From contig CAYGTC010000009.1 of assembly GCA_964352735.1 (NCBI GenBank), positions 31,015-95,014 of the forward strand: DNA of 64,000 nt, written 5' to 3'. The translations under genes and the position numbers were made by a program. This stretch comes from NORP309 sp964352735 (GTDB lineage Bacteria > Pseudomonadota > Gammaproteobacteria > Xanthomonadales > Marinicellaceae). How positions within the stretch are numbered: the first letter of the stretch is position 1; every line of letters starts with the position of its first letter. Under the pieces are notes generated by a model. It did no database searches and was not told the origin of the DNA. It worked only from the letters and a program-made list of their open reading frames with translations. This document shows, piece by piece, positions 26,723 to 36,566 of this stretch.

Positions 26723-29113
26723 ATGTTAGCACGATTAATACTCGCAATTTGCATCAGTTCAATCACAATGGGAGTGATTGCCGCTGAGCACAATTATGTC
26801 ATCAAATTTTCTGAAGATGGCTTACTCTATTACAACGGAGGCTTAGACAATTTAAAAGCCACCAATCCAAAACTTACCAAAAACCATAAGAAATTCAACG
26901 CCCGTTCTCCTGCTTCAAAAGCTTACAGTAATCACTTAAAAACGGTTAAGCAAGACAGAATGGAAGAGATTAAAACAGCCATAGGCAGCAACAAAAGAGA
27001 AAGCTATCACTACAAAGCCATGTACCATGGTGTGATGATGCGTTTATCTGAAGATGAAGCAGCCCAAATCAAGAATCTGCCAAATATCAAAAGTGTTGCA
27101 AAAGAGCCTGTTTATGAGCTAGACACTGAAAGAGGCCCACGCTGGATCAAAGCCCATGAAATTTGGGAAGGCACTGCTGTTCCAACCAATGCGTTTCCTG
27201 GTGAAGGCGCAGGTCTCATTGTTGGCGTAATAGATACTGGTATCAATACTGATCACCCATCTTTTGCTGAAGTTGGACCTGCTGATGGTTACGTACACGT
27301 TAATCCATTTGGTGATGGCAACTTTGTTGGTCATTGTATAGGTGGTGACAATGATGGCTTACCCCCTCCTAATGATCCACCTAACCCCGAAGTTCCATGT
27401 AACAATAAATTGATTGGAGCTTGGGGGCTAGAAAATGGAGACTTAGCCGCACCAGAAGACAGTAATGGTCATGGCAGTCATACTGCCAGTACAGCGGCAG
27501 GTAATCATTGGGCTGGACCATTTTTTGAAGGCAATGCCAATGCAAATATCCTTCTTGATCAAATTTCAGGTGTAGCTCCACATGCCAACATCATTGCCTA
27601 TGATGTTTGTGAGGCTTCATGTTTTTCAACATCAGCTGGTATTGATAGAGCCATATTAGATGGTGTCGATGTGATTAACTTTTCTATTTCAGGTGGTAAT
27701 GTTCCTTGGTCAGATAATGACCGTTTGTTCTTAGATGCTGTCAATGCAGATATATTCGTTGCTGCCAGTGCTGGTAACACCCGTGACACCAATCCCAACC
27801 CAATAGCTGATACTTCACATGATGGTCCGTGGGTTATGACAGTAGCAAACAGCACACATGATCGTGATGGATCAAGAATAACAGGCAGTTTTGTTGGTGG
27901 TGATACCACAGCACCTGCTGATACAGCTGGGCAATCAAATACAGGAAACTTTGGGCCTGCCAATATTGTATATGCTGGTGATTTTGTCAACCCAGGTGAA
28001 ACAGAGCCTGAACAATGCTTGAATCCATTTCCTGCTGGGACTTGGACCAATGGTGAAATTGTAGTTTGTGATCGTGGCGCCATTGCCCGTGTTGCCAAAG
28101 GTGCGAATGTCTTAGCTGGTGGTGCAGGTGGCTTAATATTAGCTAATATAGATGGTGGTGCTGCATCGGTAGTTGCTGACTTCCATGTCTTACCAGGCAT
28201 TCATGTAGATAATATCAGTGGCAATGCAATCAAAGCTTGGTTAGCAAGCGGAGCTGGCCACATGGGTGAAATCATTAATATGTCTACTTCTGGTGGCAAT
28301 CCTGCAGTAGCAGATGTCATCAGTGGTAGTAGTTTACGTGGGCCCAATTTATCTTTTGATGTCACTAAGCCAAGCATTACAGCACCCGGCACATCAATTG
28401 CTGCGGCGTTTAACAACAACCCAAATACGCTTGATGGTTCTGCAGAAATTGGCATTATCAGTGGTACATCAATGTCTGGCCCACATATCGCAGGGTCAGG
28501 TGCATTGATGAAAGGTGCACATCCTAATTGGAGTGTACCAGAAATCAAATCTGCCATTATGATGACTGCTGATCGCACTGGTAGAAAAGAAGACAATGCT
28601 ACCCCCACAGACCATGATGATGTCGGTAGTGGTCGAGTTGACTTATCAAAAGCAGCTATGGTAGGCCTTGTTATGGATGAGAGTTTTGATAATTTCTTAG
28701 CGGCCAATCCTGCAACTGGCGGTGACCCAATGACATTGAACCTTCCAAGTGTCAGAAATTCTACCTGTGGCGCTTCTTGTTCTTGGACAAGAACCCTAAA
28801 ACATAAATTAAATGCTGATTCAAACTGGACATTGAGCACTGAAACTGATGGTACCTTCACACTTGAAGTCTCGCCTACAAATTTCGCTATGACCAGTAAT
28901 GATGTCATTTATGGTGATGGATTTGATAATTCACCACTTGTGACTTCAATGCCACAAGAAATCACCATCACTGCAACAGGTGTACCTACTGTAGCAGAGG
29001 GCATGGCATTCGGATATGTAATACTCAGTGATGACAGTGGCTTAACTCCTGATTTACACATTACGGTATCAGTCAATCAAGAACTACCATACGGAGGCAC
29101 TCCTCCAAATTAG
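26723..29113 (+). CDS. Secreted subtilisin-like serine peptidase (S8)
   Basis: 796 residues; AGAGAGG precedes the ATG. Signal peptide: residues 1-about 21 (LILAICISSITMGVIAAE). A propeptide-like inhibitor I9 region covers about 25-130. The catalytic triad is Asp171 (VIDTGINTDHP), His250 (NGHGSHTA) and Ser583 (SGTSMSGPH). A protease-associated (PA) domain is inserted between His and Ser (about 430-505, with GEIVVCDRG and GGAGGLILAN). After the catalytic domain there is a beta-rich stretch containing DVIYGDGFDNS, which resembles the tails of other exported products here. It is probably an extracellular protease. A good terminator follows at 29139-29174. Confidence 0.93.
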   Translation: MLARLILAICISSITMGVIAAEHNYVIKFSEDGLLYYNGGLDNLKATNPKLTKNHKKFNARSPASKAYSNHLKTVKQDRMEEIKTAIGSNKRESYHYKAMYHGVMMRLSEDEAAQIKNLPNIKSVAKEPVYELDTERGPRWIKAHEIWEGTAVPTNAFPGEGAGLIVGVIDTGINTDHPSFAEVGPADGYVHVNPFGDGNFVGHCIGGDNDGLPPPNDPPNPEVPCNNKLIGAWGLENGDLAAPEDSNGHGSHTASTAAGNHWAGPFFEGNANANILLDQISGVAPHANIIAYDVCEASCFSTSAGIDRAILDGVDVINFSISGGNVPWSDNDRLFLDAVNADIFVAASAGNTRDTNPNPIADTSHDGPWVMTVANSTHDRDGSRITGSFVGGDTTAPADTAGQSNTGNFGPANIVYAGDFVNPGETEPEQCLNPFPAGTWTNGEIVVCDRGAIARVAKGANVLAGGAGGLILANIDGGAASVVADFHVLPGIHVDNISGNAIKAWLASGAGHMGEIINMSTSGGNPAVADVISGSSLRGPNLSFDVTKPSITAPGTSIAAAFNNNPNTLDGSAEIGIISGTSMSGPHIAGSGALMKGAHPNWSVPEIKSAIMMTADRTGRKEDNATPTDHDDVGSGRVDLSKAAMVGLVMDESFDNFLAANPATGGDPMTLNLPSVRNSTCGASCSWTRTLKHKLNADSNWTLSTETDGTFTLEVSPTNFAMTSNDVIYGDGFDNSPLVTSMPQEITITATGVPTVAEGMAFGYVILSDDSGLTPDLHITVSVNQELPYGGTPPN

Positions 29114-29138
29114 TTTTTAAAACTAATTGTTAATATTG

Positions 29139-29174
29139 AAGCGCTATTGATTGATTTCAATGGCGCTTTTTTTT
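29139..29174 (+). terminator. Rho-independent terminator after S8 peptidase
   Basis: AGCGCTATTGA (29140-29150) pairs with TCAATGGCGCT (29157-29167), with one G-U pair and a 6-nt loop, followed by an eight-T run. It closes the transcript of the peptidase, 25 bp after the stop. Confidence 0.9.
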
Positions 29175-29378
29175 GCCTAAAAAATATCTGATACATTGTG
29201 TTCTTTATAAGTACCATCTATTGAGTCACGACTTTACTATAACAACAAATAAAAAATGATCAAATTAAGGGTTGCTGTTAATGAGCTTATATGAATATAA
29301 TGGTTGGACTACAATACTTCATTTTCATCACAGAATTTGTGCGTGAATTCATGATGATTAACAAAAAGAGAGGAATAA

Positions 29379-29621
29379 ATGATAGACACACCATCACAAT
29401 TATTTTCTCAAGCGGCGATACTGATGCTTGTTGGCATGGTTTTTGTTTTCTTGTTTCTGAGTTTACTGATTTTTTGTATCAGATTCATCATTACTCCACT
29501 GGGAGAAAAATACCCTGATCAAATCAACAAGGATGGCAATCAAAACGATCAACAAACACCACCACAAGTCATCGCGGCCATCAGTGCTGCCATCAAACAA
29601 TACCGCCAATCACAATCATAA
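29379..29621 (+). CDS. oadG: Oxaloacetate decarboxylase gamma subunit
   Basis: 80 residues with one N-terminal membrane span (about 12-36: ILMLVGMVFVFLFLSLLIFCI) and a hydrophilic tail rich in Gln, Asn and Pro that ends with a helical AAISAAIKQYR. This is the OadG plan: the span anchors the complex and the tail binds the alpha subunit. AAAGAGAGGAATAA precedes the ATG. The sequence is weakly conserved; the identity rests on the gene order oadG-oadA-oadB. Confidence 0.88.
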   Translation: MIDTPSQLFSQAAILMLVGMVFVFLFLSLLIFCIRFIITPLGEKYPDQINKDGNQNDQQTPPQVIAAISAAIKQYRQSQS

Positions 29622-29646
29622 CAAGCAAAAAAGAGGAAATCATAAT

Positions 29647-31434
29647 ATGTCAAATTCATCACAGCACAAAGCTTTGGGCATTACTGAACTGGTTTTAAGA
29701 GATGCCCACCAATCTTTGTTGGCAACTCGCATGCGATTGGAAGACATGTTACCCATAGCACCAGTGCTGGATGAAGTGGGTTTTTGGTCAATAGAATCAT
29801 GGGGTGGCGCCACATTTGATGCCTGTATACGGTACTTAGGAGAGGATCCTTGGGAGCGCATCCGTGTTTTAAAAAAAGCGATGCCAAAAACCAAACAACA
29901 GATGTTGTTCAGAGGGCAGAATATACTGGGCTATAGGCACTATGCTGATGATTTGGTAGAAAAATTTGTAGAGCGCGCTTATGTCAATGGCGTTGAGGTT
30001 TTTAGGATCTTTGATGCCATGAATGATGTACGCAATATGCACAGTGCCATCAAGGCCACCAATAAAGTCGGCGGTCATGCACAAGGCACATTAAGCTATA
30101 CCGTCAGCCCCGTTCACAACCTTGAAGGCTGGATCACCATGGCCAAACAACTACAAGACATGGGTTCGGACTCTTTATGCATCAAAGACATGGCCGGCTT
30201 ACTGAAACCTTATGTGGCCACTGAACTGATCAACGAAATAAAAAACGCCGTCGACTTGCCCATCTCTCTGCATTGCCATGCGACAACCGGATTGAGTGTA
30301 GCCACTCATATGAAAGCGATTGACGCCAACGTTGATGTGATTGATACCGCTATTTCATCCATGAGTATGACATATGGACACTCGGCAACCGAAACCATTG
30401 TTTCAATTGTAGAAGGTACGCAAAGAGACACCGGTATTGATTTGAATAAATTGACGCAAGTAGCCGATTATTTTCGTAAAGTGAGAAAGAAATACGCCAA
30501 ATTTGAGGGCAGCCTCAAAGGTATTGACGCAAGAATATTGACCGCACAAGTCCCCGGCGGCATGCTCACAAATATGGAAAACCAGCTCAGAGAACAAGGC
30601 GCAGCTGATAAATTGGATGAAGTGTTAACCGAAATACCCAAAGTGCGCCAAGATTTAGGTTATATTCCACTGGTCACCCCCACGTCACAAATTGTCGGCA
30701 GTCAAGCCGTGTTAAATGTATTAACTGGCGAACGTTACAAGTCCATTACCAAAGAAACAGCAGGCGTACTCAAAGGAGAATATGGGGCCACAGCAGCACC
30801 AGTCAATACAGAATTACAAGAACGCGTTTTGGAAGGAAAAAAAGCCATCACATGTCGCCCCGCTGACCTGCTGGAACCAGAGGTAGAAACACTGACAAAA
30901 GAACTGCTTGATCTTGCTCAAAAAGACAACATAAAGTTAGCCGATGCAGTCATTGATGATGTGTTAACTTATGCCCTATTCTCACAAATCGGCCTCAAAT
31001 TCCTCAAAAATCGCCACAACAAAGACGCTTTTGAACCGGCTCCAGGGAAGACTGAAGCACAACAAACCAGCAGCCAAACCAATAACCAAAACAGTCAGCA
31101 AAAGGGTGCTGAATCCTATGCAGTCACAGTAGACGGTAAAACCTATGAAGTTGAAGTTGCCCCTTCAGGCACCATTCAAAACATTGAACAAACACAACAG
31201 CCTACAAACAACTCTGAAGCATCAGAACAGATTAAAGCACCATTGGCAGGAAACATTTTCGAAGTTTCAGTGAATCAAGGTGATCATGTTGAAGTCGATC
31301 AAATAGTCATCATTATGGAAGCCATGAAAATGGAAACGGCCATACGTTCATCATTTTCTGGTACAGTTTCAAACATACATGTTAAACAGGGTGACAATGT
31401 CACTGTAGGACAACCATTGATAAGCTTGAGATAA
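29647..31434 (+). CDS. oadA: Oxaloacetate decarboxylase alpha subunit
   Basis: 595 residues from ATG 29647 with AAGAGGAAAT ahead of it; an earlier in-frame start at 29533 overlaps oadG and is rejected. The carboxyltransferase domain (about 10-450) starts ITELVLRDAHQSLLATRMR and contains VFRIFDAMND and SLHCHATTGLS, which carry the metal ligands. A Gln/Asn-rich linker (about 460-520) leads to the biotinyl domain, with biotin on Lys561 of EAMKME. The subunit transfers CO2 from oxaloacetate to biotin. It pairs with OadB and OadG to pump Na+. Confidence 0.95.
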   Translation: MSNSSQHKALGITELVLRDAHQSLLATRMRLEDMLPIAPVLDEVGFWSIESWGGATFDACIRYLGEDPWERIRVLKKAMPKTKQQMLFRGQNILGYRHYADDLVEKFVERAYVNGVEVFRIFDAMNDVRNMHSAIKATNKVGGHAQGTLSYTVSPVHNLEGWITMAKQLQDMGSDSLCIKDMAGLLKPYVATELINEIKNAVDLPISLHCHATTGLSVATHMKAIDANVDVIDTAISSMSMTYGHSATETIVSIVEGTQRDTGIDLNKLTQVADYFRKVRKKYAKFEGSLKGIDARILTAQVPGGMLTNMENQLREQGAADKLDEVLTEIPKVRQDLGYIPLVTPTSQIVGSQAVLNVLTGERYKSITKETAGVLKGEYGATAAPVNTELQERVLEGKKAITCRPADLLEPEVETLTKELLDLAQKDNIKLADAVIDDVLTYALFSQIGLKFLKNRHNKDAFEPAPGKTEAQQTSSQTNNQNSQQKGAESYAVTVDGKTYEVEVAPSGTIQNIEQTQQPTNNSEASEQIKAPLAGNIFEVSVNQGDHVEVDQIVIIMEAMKMETAIRSSFSGTVSNIHVKQGDNVTVGQPLISLR

Positions 31435-31438
31435 TAGC

Positions 31439-32578
31439 ATGCAAGCACTGAATACTTTATGGCTTTCAACTGGATTGGCACACATAGAACTTGGGCAAAT
31501 ACTGATGATCATGGTGGGTTTGGCCTTATTATTTTTAGCCATTGCCAAACAATTTGAACCATTACTACTGATTCCCATCGGCTTTGGTGCGATATTAACC
31601 AATATCCCATTGGCTGGATTCACCGATGCGGGTGGACTCTTATTCTATGTCTATGAGATTGGCATCAGTACAGGCGTTTTCCCATTGATCATTTTTATGG
31701 GAGTGGGCGCCATGACTGACTTTGGTGCACTGATTGCCAATCCCAAAATGTTATTATTGGGAGCCGCAGCCCAGTTCGGTATTTTTACCACATTGTTTGG
31801 CGCCATTGCCTTGAATGTCATCCCTTCAATTGAATTCAGCTTATCTGATGCTGCTGCAATTGCCATCATCGGTGGTGCCGATGGCCCAACAGCGATTTTT
31901 TTGGCCTCACGATTGTCTCCAGACTTATTGGGTGCCATAGCAGTTGCAGCCTATTCTTACATGGCATTGGTGCCTATTATTCAACCCCCCATCATGAAAG
32001 CCTTAACATCAGAGTCTGAAAGACAAGTGGTGATGGTACAACTCAGGCATGTCTCAAAGATCGAGAAAATCACCTTCCCATTACTGGTCTTGTTATTGAC
32101 CGTATTACTGCTACCAGCAGCCACACCATTGGTGGGCATGCTGTGTTTTGGCAACCTATTGCGTGAATCAGGTGTGGTCAACAGATTGAGCACAACCGCT
32201 CAAAATGAATTGATCAATATAGTGACCATCTTCCTCGGGCTGGGTGTAGGCTCGAAACTCAGCGCGGACAAATTTTTAAATCTCGAAACCTTAGGAATTT
32301 TAGCCTTGGGTATCTGTGCTTTTGCCATTGGAACAGCCTCTGGCGTCATCATGGCCAAATTCATGAATAAGCTCTCCAAGGATCCCATCAACCCATTGAT
32401 TGGAGCCGCGGGTGTTTCCGCTGTACCCATGGCAGCAAGGGTGGCCAATAAAATGGGGCTACAAGCCAATTCTCAAAACTTTTTGCTGATGCATGCCATG
32501 GGGCCAAACGTTGCAGGTGTATTGGGTTCAGCAGTAGCCGCAGGAATATTACTGGCATTGGTCGGACAACCAGTATGA
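31439..32578 (+). CDS. oadB: Na+-translocating decarboxylase beta subunit
   Basis: 379 residues, a polytopic inner-membrane protein with about nine to eleven hydrophobic segments. It decarboxylates carboxybiotin and exports Na+. The motif GGADGPTAIF (with the Asp of the Na+ site) and GFGAILTNIP are typical of OadB/GcdB/MadB. The gene starts 4 bp after oadA, making oadGAB a single operon. The complete set suggests that the cell has a sodium motive force, as is common in marine bacteria. Confidence 0.95.
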   Translation: MQALNTLWLSTGLAHIELGQILMIMVGLALLFLAIAKQFEPLLLIPIGFGAILTNIPLAGFTDAGGLLFYVYEIGISTGVFPLIIFMGVGAMTDFGALIANPKMLLLGAAAQFGIFTTLFGAIALNVIPSIEFSLSDAAAIAIIGGADGPTAIFLASRLSPDLLGAIAVAAYSYMALVPIIQPPIMKALTSESERQVVMVQLRHVSKIEKITFPLLVLLLTVLLLPAATPLVGMLCFGNLLRESGVVNRLSTTAQNELINIVTIFLGLGVGSKLSADKFLNLETLGILALGICAFAIGTASGVIMAKFMNKLSKDPINPLIGAAGVSAVPMAARVANKMGLQANSQNFLLMHAMGPNVAGVLGSAVAAGILLALVGQPV

Positions 32579-32641
32579 TTCGAGTGAGAGGGGCCAAATG
32601 GCGGGATCATCAGCAAAGGTTAAGAGCTAAAATTCATTGGT

Positions 32642-33337
32642 TTAGGTCAGCAAAGCACCACTTTCGTCACTCCTCAACTTTTTGTCAACTTGTTTTACTT
32701 GCATAACATAGACTTTTTTGACGATCCACAGTAAAGATAAAGACAATAATATGTCCAAAACATCTGAAACTTGAGTGAGTATATTGAGGTTAATAAATGC
32801 TGTAATTTCCTCTGCGTCTTGTGACCAGCGAAAAATCAACCGTCCTAAGATGTTGTTCACAATCCATAAGAACCACCAAACACCTAACATAAAAGATTCT
32901 GTTTCATTAGACCAGTTGTTGGGATTTTTACTGACATTGAAAATTTCAACCATGGCCTGATAGGGCTTCCAAAGATTGACAAAAGGAATAAAATAATAAC
33001 CAATTGACCAGCCTGGAGTGAATTGCATGTGCTCACCACCCAATTGCCTGGCATTGTGATTCATTCGATGAATCCATTTGAGTATCAAAATACCTGAGAT
33101 CACAAATACTGCTATGTATAAAATGCCCATGATAGATTGCCTTAAATCACTGTCATTGATTTCCTTCATCATTTGATCATAGGTATCATAAAAATCATTG
33201 CTGATATTTGATAACACATGGTACTCCCATACATCTGTAGCAACTGCCATTAAAGCAACGACTATTTGAACCCATAAAAAATATTTGACCCATTTTGTTA
33301 AAACTTGTGAATCGATAAAACCTTCTTTCTCTGTCAT
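32642..33337 (-). CDS. DUF4328 membrane protein
   Basis: 231 residues from ATG 33337, selected because GGAG lies 7 bp upstream; an earlier start at 33385 would add 16 Met-rich residues. The conserved DUF4328 block is present: ILKWIHRMNHNARQL followed by FTPGWSIGYYFIPFVNLWKPYQ. Hydrophobic segments lie at about 20-45, 72-95, 130-155 and 175-210, so it is an inner-membrane protein. The function of this family is unknown. It converges on oadB. Confidence 0.8.
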   Translation of the reverse strand: MTEKEGFIDSQVLTKWVKYFLWVQIVVALMAVATDVWEYHVLSNISNDFYDTYDQMMKEINDSDLRQSIMGILYIAVFVISGILILKWIHRMNHNARQLGGEHMQFTPGWSIGYYFIPFVNLWKPYQAMVEIFNVSKNPNNWSNETESFMLGVWWFLWIVNNILGRLIFRWSQDAEEITAFINLNILTQVSDVLDILLSLSLLWIVKKVYVMQVKQVDKKLRSDESGALLT

Positions 33338-33621
33338 GATAAACTCCATCATATTGAAATGTTCGTTCATCATTGAAAAAATCATCGATTGGTCTTTTCA
33401 GCATCTAATGTAATCACCATTAATCACACTAAAATGTAAGATGAACCCTTGTTACTAGATTAACGCGAGAAAAAACACAGAAATATGTAAAAATATACTT
33501 TTTAATCATCTCATGAAAAAAGAGAAAATGGTTTGAAATAGAAAAGGGTCCGTTTTTATAAAAACTTTCTATAGAAGTTAGCATGAAAGCTACATGCCCT
33601 ACAATATCAATAATCTATCCA

Positions 33622-34797
33622 TTATTTTGAAAGGAATTTAATGCCGTTATTGATCCCTGCTACGGTTAGCGGGTACATTTGATCTTCAAATATTTGTTTG
33701 ATCATTTGAACACTTTGTGTATATGGCCAATGGTTTTCAGCTACAGGATTCAACCAAATGACTTTTTGCCATTTGTCTTTGATGCGTTTTAACCACAAAT
33801 GTCCTGGCTCCTCATTGTTGTGTTCTACACTGCCATTTTCGTACATCACTTCAAAAGGTGACATCGATGCATCACCCACAAAAATCACATGGTAATCAGA
33901 GCCAAATGTATTGAGTATATCAAACGTCCTGAGGTTTTCATCATAACGTCTGGCGTTGTCTTTCCACAAACTTTCATAAACACAATTATGAAAATAAAAA
34001 TACACCAAGTGTTTGAACTCGGTTTTGATCGCAGAAAATAATTGTTCGCAGGTTTTCACATGTCGATCCATAGAACCACCAACATCGAAAAACACCAGTA
34101 GTTTGACCGCATTATGGCGCTCTGGAACCAGTTTAATGTTCAACAAACCCGCATCTTGTGCGGTGCTTTTGATGGTATCGTCCAAATCCAGTTCTTCGGC
34201 GACACCAGTGCGGGCAAATTTTCTCAATTTTCTTAACGCCACTTTGAGGTTTCTTGTGCCCAATTGCTGATTGTCATCAAGATTTTTGTATTGTCTTTTT
34301 TCCCACACTTTGACAGCGCGATTGTGGGTGCTTTTGCCGCCTATCCTGACACCAGCAGGATTGTAACCACCATGACCAAAGGGAGAGGTGCCACCTGTAC
34401 CTATCCACTTATTGCCACCGGCGTGTTTTTTCTTTTGTTCTTCAAGGCGTTTTTTTAACGTTTCTAAAATTTTATCCAAACCACCCAAACTTTCGATCTT
34501 GTTTTTTTCTTCTTCAGTGAGGTGTTTAAAAAATTCAGATTCCAACCAGTTTTCTGGTATAACAGCTTGTTTCAGATCTTCTCTGGCCTGTATGCCTTGA
34601 TAATACTCACCAAAGGCCTGATCAAACCGATCAAAATATTTTTCATTTTTAACCAGGCACAATTTAGATAAATGGTAAAACGCATCCATACTACCAAAAG
34701 CCACTTGCTTATCCATTGCCTCTATCAGCACCAATAATTCCTTTATACTGACAGGGATGTTAAACCGTTTAAGGTGATAAAAAAAATCAATCAACAT
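33622..34797 (-). CDS. VWA-domain protein, CoxE-like
   Basis: 391 residues. The N-terminal half (FFYHLKRFNIPVSIKELLVL) is the helical part seen in CoxE-like partners of MoxR ATPases. The C-terminal half is a von Willebrand A-like domain with a MIDAS start, FFDVGGSMDRHV (D-x-G-x-S), and GDASMSPFEV later. These proteins work with MoxR ATPases as chaperone pairs that insert metals or cofactors or remodel complexes. The matching ATPase is encoded about 0.9 kb upstream on the same strand (35678-36517), with a Cys-rich secreted protein between. A basic Gly-rich linker (GGNKWIGTGGTSPFGHGGYN) precedes the VWA part. Confidence 0.85.
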   Translation of the reverse strand: MLIDFFYHLKRFNIPVSIKELLVLIEAMDKQVAFGSMDAFYHLSKLCLVKNEKYFDRFDQAFGEYYQGIQAREDLKQAVIPENWLESEFFKHLTEEEKNKIESLGGLDKILETLKKRLEEQKKKHAGGNKWIGTGGTSPFGHGGYNPAGVRIGGKSTHNRAVKVWEKRQYKNLDDNQQLGTRNLKVALRKLRKFARTGVAEELDLDDTIKSTAQDAGLLNIKLVPERHNAVKLLVFFDVGGSMDRHVKTCEQLFSAIKTEFKHLVYFYFHNCVYESLWKDNARRYDENLRTFDILNTFGSDYHVIFVGDASMSPFEVMYENGSVEHNNEEPGHLWLKRIKDKWQKVIWLNPVAENHWPYTQSVQMIKQIFEDQMYPLTVAGINNGIKFLSK

Positions 34798-34839
34798 GTC
34801 ATGTTCTCATATTTTGGATTTGTACCAAGTTCACTTGCA

Positions 34840-35589
34840 TCAATTGTTTGGACAATACCCTGCAATGTCTTTAAATCCAGGCACTTCACTACTGATGTGG
34901 TTATACAAATCATTAATGCCCTCAAGCGTTTGTCCTATATAAGCAGCCGACCATACACGGTTTTTTCCTGGATCACAATTGTTCTGATCACAATCACCAC
35001 CCAGTGTATTCCATACCGTTAATGAGCAATTATCGTTTGCCTGACAACCCAATTCATTGGTAGCTGGCGCGTTTTGACAATAACAGTGAGCCACTCCTCC
35101 ATCAGGACCAACGGTACAGGGCATATCTAAACAAAGAGTCATCAACTGCGGTTTATCACACACCATTAAACTGGCATTTTCTAAAGTGCCAAATTTACGA
35201 TTATCCAGACTGTCACCATAGGAATAAGCGGAATACACTTCAACTTTTTTATCTGCTAAATGATCAAATTGTGGAAAAGCATTACCATTAGAGCTATTTT
35301 CAGGGTCATTGAGTGTATCGCAATCAAGTGTGGCAAAATTACTGTTATAGGCAATGTCATCTTCAGTATTTTTAACAATGGGACAAGTGCATCGAGCCCA
35401 ACCTTTATTTGATCCAGGATTTTTAAAATCATACAGTTCGCAGCTGCCTACTTCACCATTTTCATCCAGACATTCACAATTGGCATGTGAACACAAGGCA
35501 TAATCATTGTCAGAGCAAATATTTGCCTGTGCCAAAGACATAGAACATATCATAAAGACAGAAAAAACACAGATGAATAAAAATTTCAT
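34840..35589 (-). CDS. Exported cysteine-rich protein
   Basis: 249 residues from ATG 35589, with GGAG 8 bp upstream; a longer frame to 35652 would place a non-signal stretch before the signal. Signal peptide: LFICVFSVFMICSMSLAQA. The mature part contains 18 cysteines in short CxC and CxxxC spacings (CSHANCEC, ARCTCP, HCYCQN, DCDQNNC), so several disulfides or a metal-binding role are likely. I do not recognise the family. It is inserted between the MoxR and VWA genes and may be a substrate or partner of that pair (inference). Confidence 0.75.
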   Translation of the reverse strand: MKFLFICVFSVFMICSMSLAQANICSDNDYALCSHANCECLDENGEVGSCELYDFKNPGSNKGWARCTCPIVKNTEDDIAYNSNFATLDCDTLNDPENSSNGNAFPQFDHLADKKVEVYSAYSYGDSLDNRKFGTLENASLMVCDKPQLMTLCLDMPCTVGPDGGVAHCYCQNAPATNELGCQANDNCSLTVWNTLGGDCDQNNCDPGKNRVWSAAYIGQTLEGINDLYNHISSEVPGFKDIAGYCPNN

Positions 35590-35677
35590 TGTTACACTCC
35601 AAATCAGTAAATTGTTAAAACATCTTAACTCAAAACTGCCCATGTACACCAAAAGACAGCCAATTAAATTGTTTTGC

Positions 35678-36517
35678 TTATTCTCTGCGCATCATGAAAG
35701 CCAAGCGCTGAATCAAATCAACATCCTGCTCGTTTTTCAGCAATGCACCATACAATGGAGGAATGGCCTCCTTAATGTTTTTATTCTGCAATAAATCCAA
35801 AGGAATCTTATCCGCCAATAACAATTTAATCCAATCGATCAACTCTGATGTAGAGGGTTTCTTTTTCAATCCCGGTACTTCTCGCAGTTGAAAGAAAACA
35901 TCCAAAGCCGCTTTCACCAAGCTTTTTTGAATGTCAGGATAATGCACATCGACAATAGATTGCATGGTGTTTTTATCAGGAAAATCAATATAATGAAAAA
36001 AGCAACGGCGTAAAAAAGCATCGGGCAGTTCTTTTTCATTGTTACTGGTGATGATGATTATGGGACGATTTATAGCTTTGATTTGTTGGCCAGTTTCATA
36101 AACACTGAATTCCATTTTATCCAACTCAACCAATAAATCATTGGGGAATTCAATGTCCGCTTTATCTATTTCGTCAATTAACAACACCACCTGCTGGTCC
36201 GCGGCAAATGCTTGCCAAATCTTGCCTTGCTTGATGTAATTGCTGATGTCATGGACTTTTTCATCACCCAATTGAGAATCCCTCAATCGTGAAACCGCAT
36301 CGTATTCATACAGTCCTTGTTGCGCTTTGGTGGTGGATTTAATGTGCCAGCAAATCAATTCTTTACCCATGGCGTCAGCGACCTCTTCTGCCAACATGGT
36401 TTTACCCGTACCAGGCTCACCTTTAATCAATAATGGCCGCTGTAAAGTCACAGCTGCATTGACTGCCATGCTCAAATCATCGGTTGCAATGTAACGTTCT
36501 GTACCTGTGAATTTCAT
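35678..36517 (-). CDS. MoxR-type AAA+ ATPase
   Basis: 279 residues. Walker A is GEPGTGKTMLAEE (residues about 36-48), Walker B is VVLLIDEIDKAD and the sensor-1 region is IIITSNNEKELPDAFLRRC. The C-terminal lid continues with FFHYIDFPD and a helical part. It belongs to the MoxR subfamily that acts with a VWA protein to assemble or activate a complex. The VWA partner is at 33622-34797. The short length is normal for this subgroup. It starts divergently from the NTF2-like gene, 49 bp away. Confidence 0.9.
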   Translation of the reverse strand: MKFTGTERYIATDDLSMAVNAAVTLQRPLLIKGEPGTGKTMLAEEVADAMGKELICWHIKSTTKAQQGLYEYDAVSRLRDSQLGDEKVHDISNYIKQGKIWQAFAADQQVVLLIDEIDKADIEFPNDLLVELDKMEFSVYETGQQIKAINRPIIIITSNNEKELPDAFLRRCFFHYIDFPDKNTMQSIVDVHYPDIQKSLVKAALDVFFQLREVPGLKKKPSTSELIDWIKLLLADKIPLDLLQNKNIKEAIPPLYGALLKNEQDVDLIQRLAFMMRRE

Positions 36518-36566
36518 ATGTTTGCTTTATCATGTATAATCAGGTTTTACATTTTCTGAAATAGCC

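Noticed and set aside
27598..28908. Long open frames of 200 and 235 codons on the minus strand
   Set aside because: They are antisense to the S8 peptidase, whose catalytic motifs are all intact; no ribosome site or family match.
29291..29518. 75-codon frame before oadG
   Set aside because: It overlaps oadG in another frame and has no protein features; the frame at 29379 carries the OadG span.
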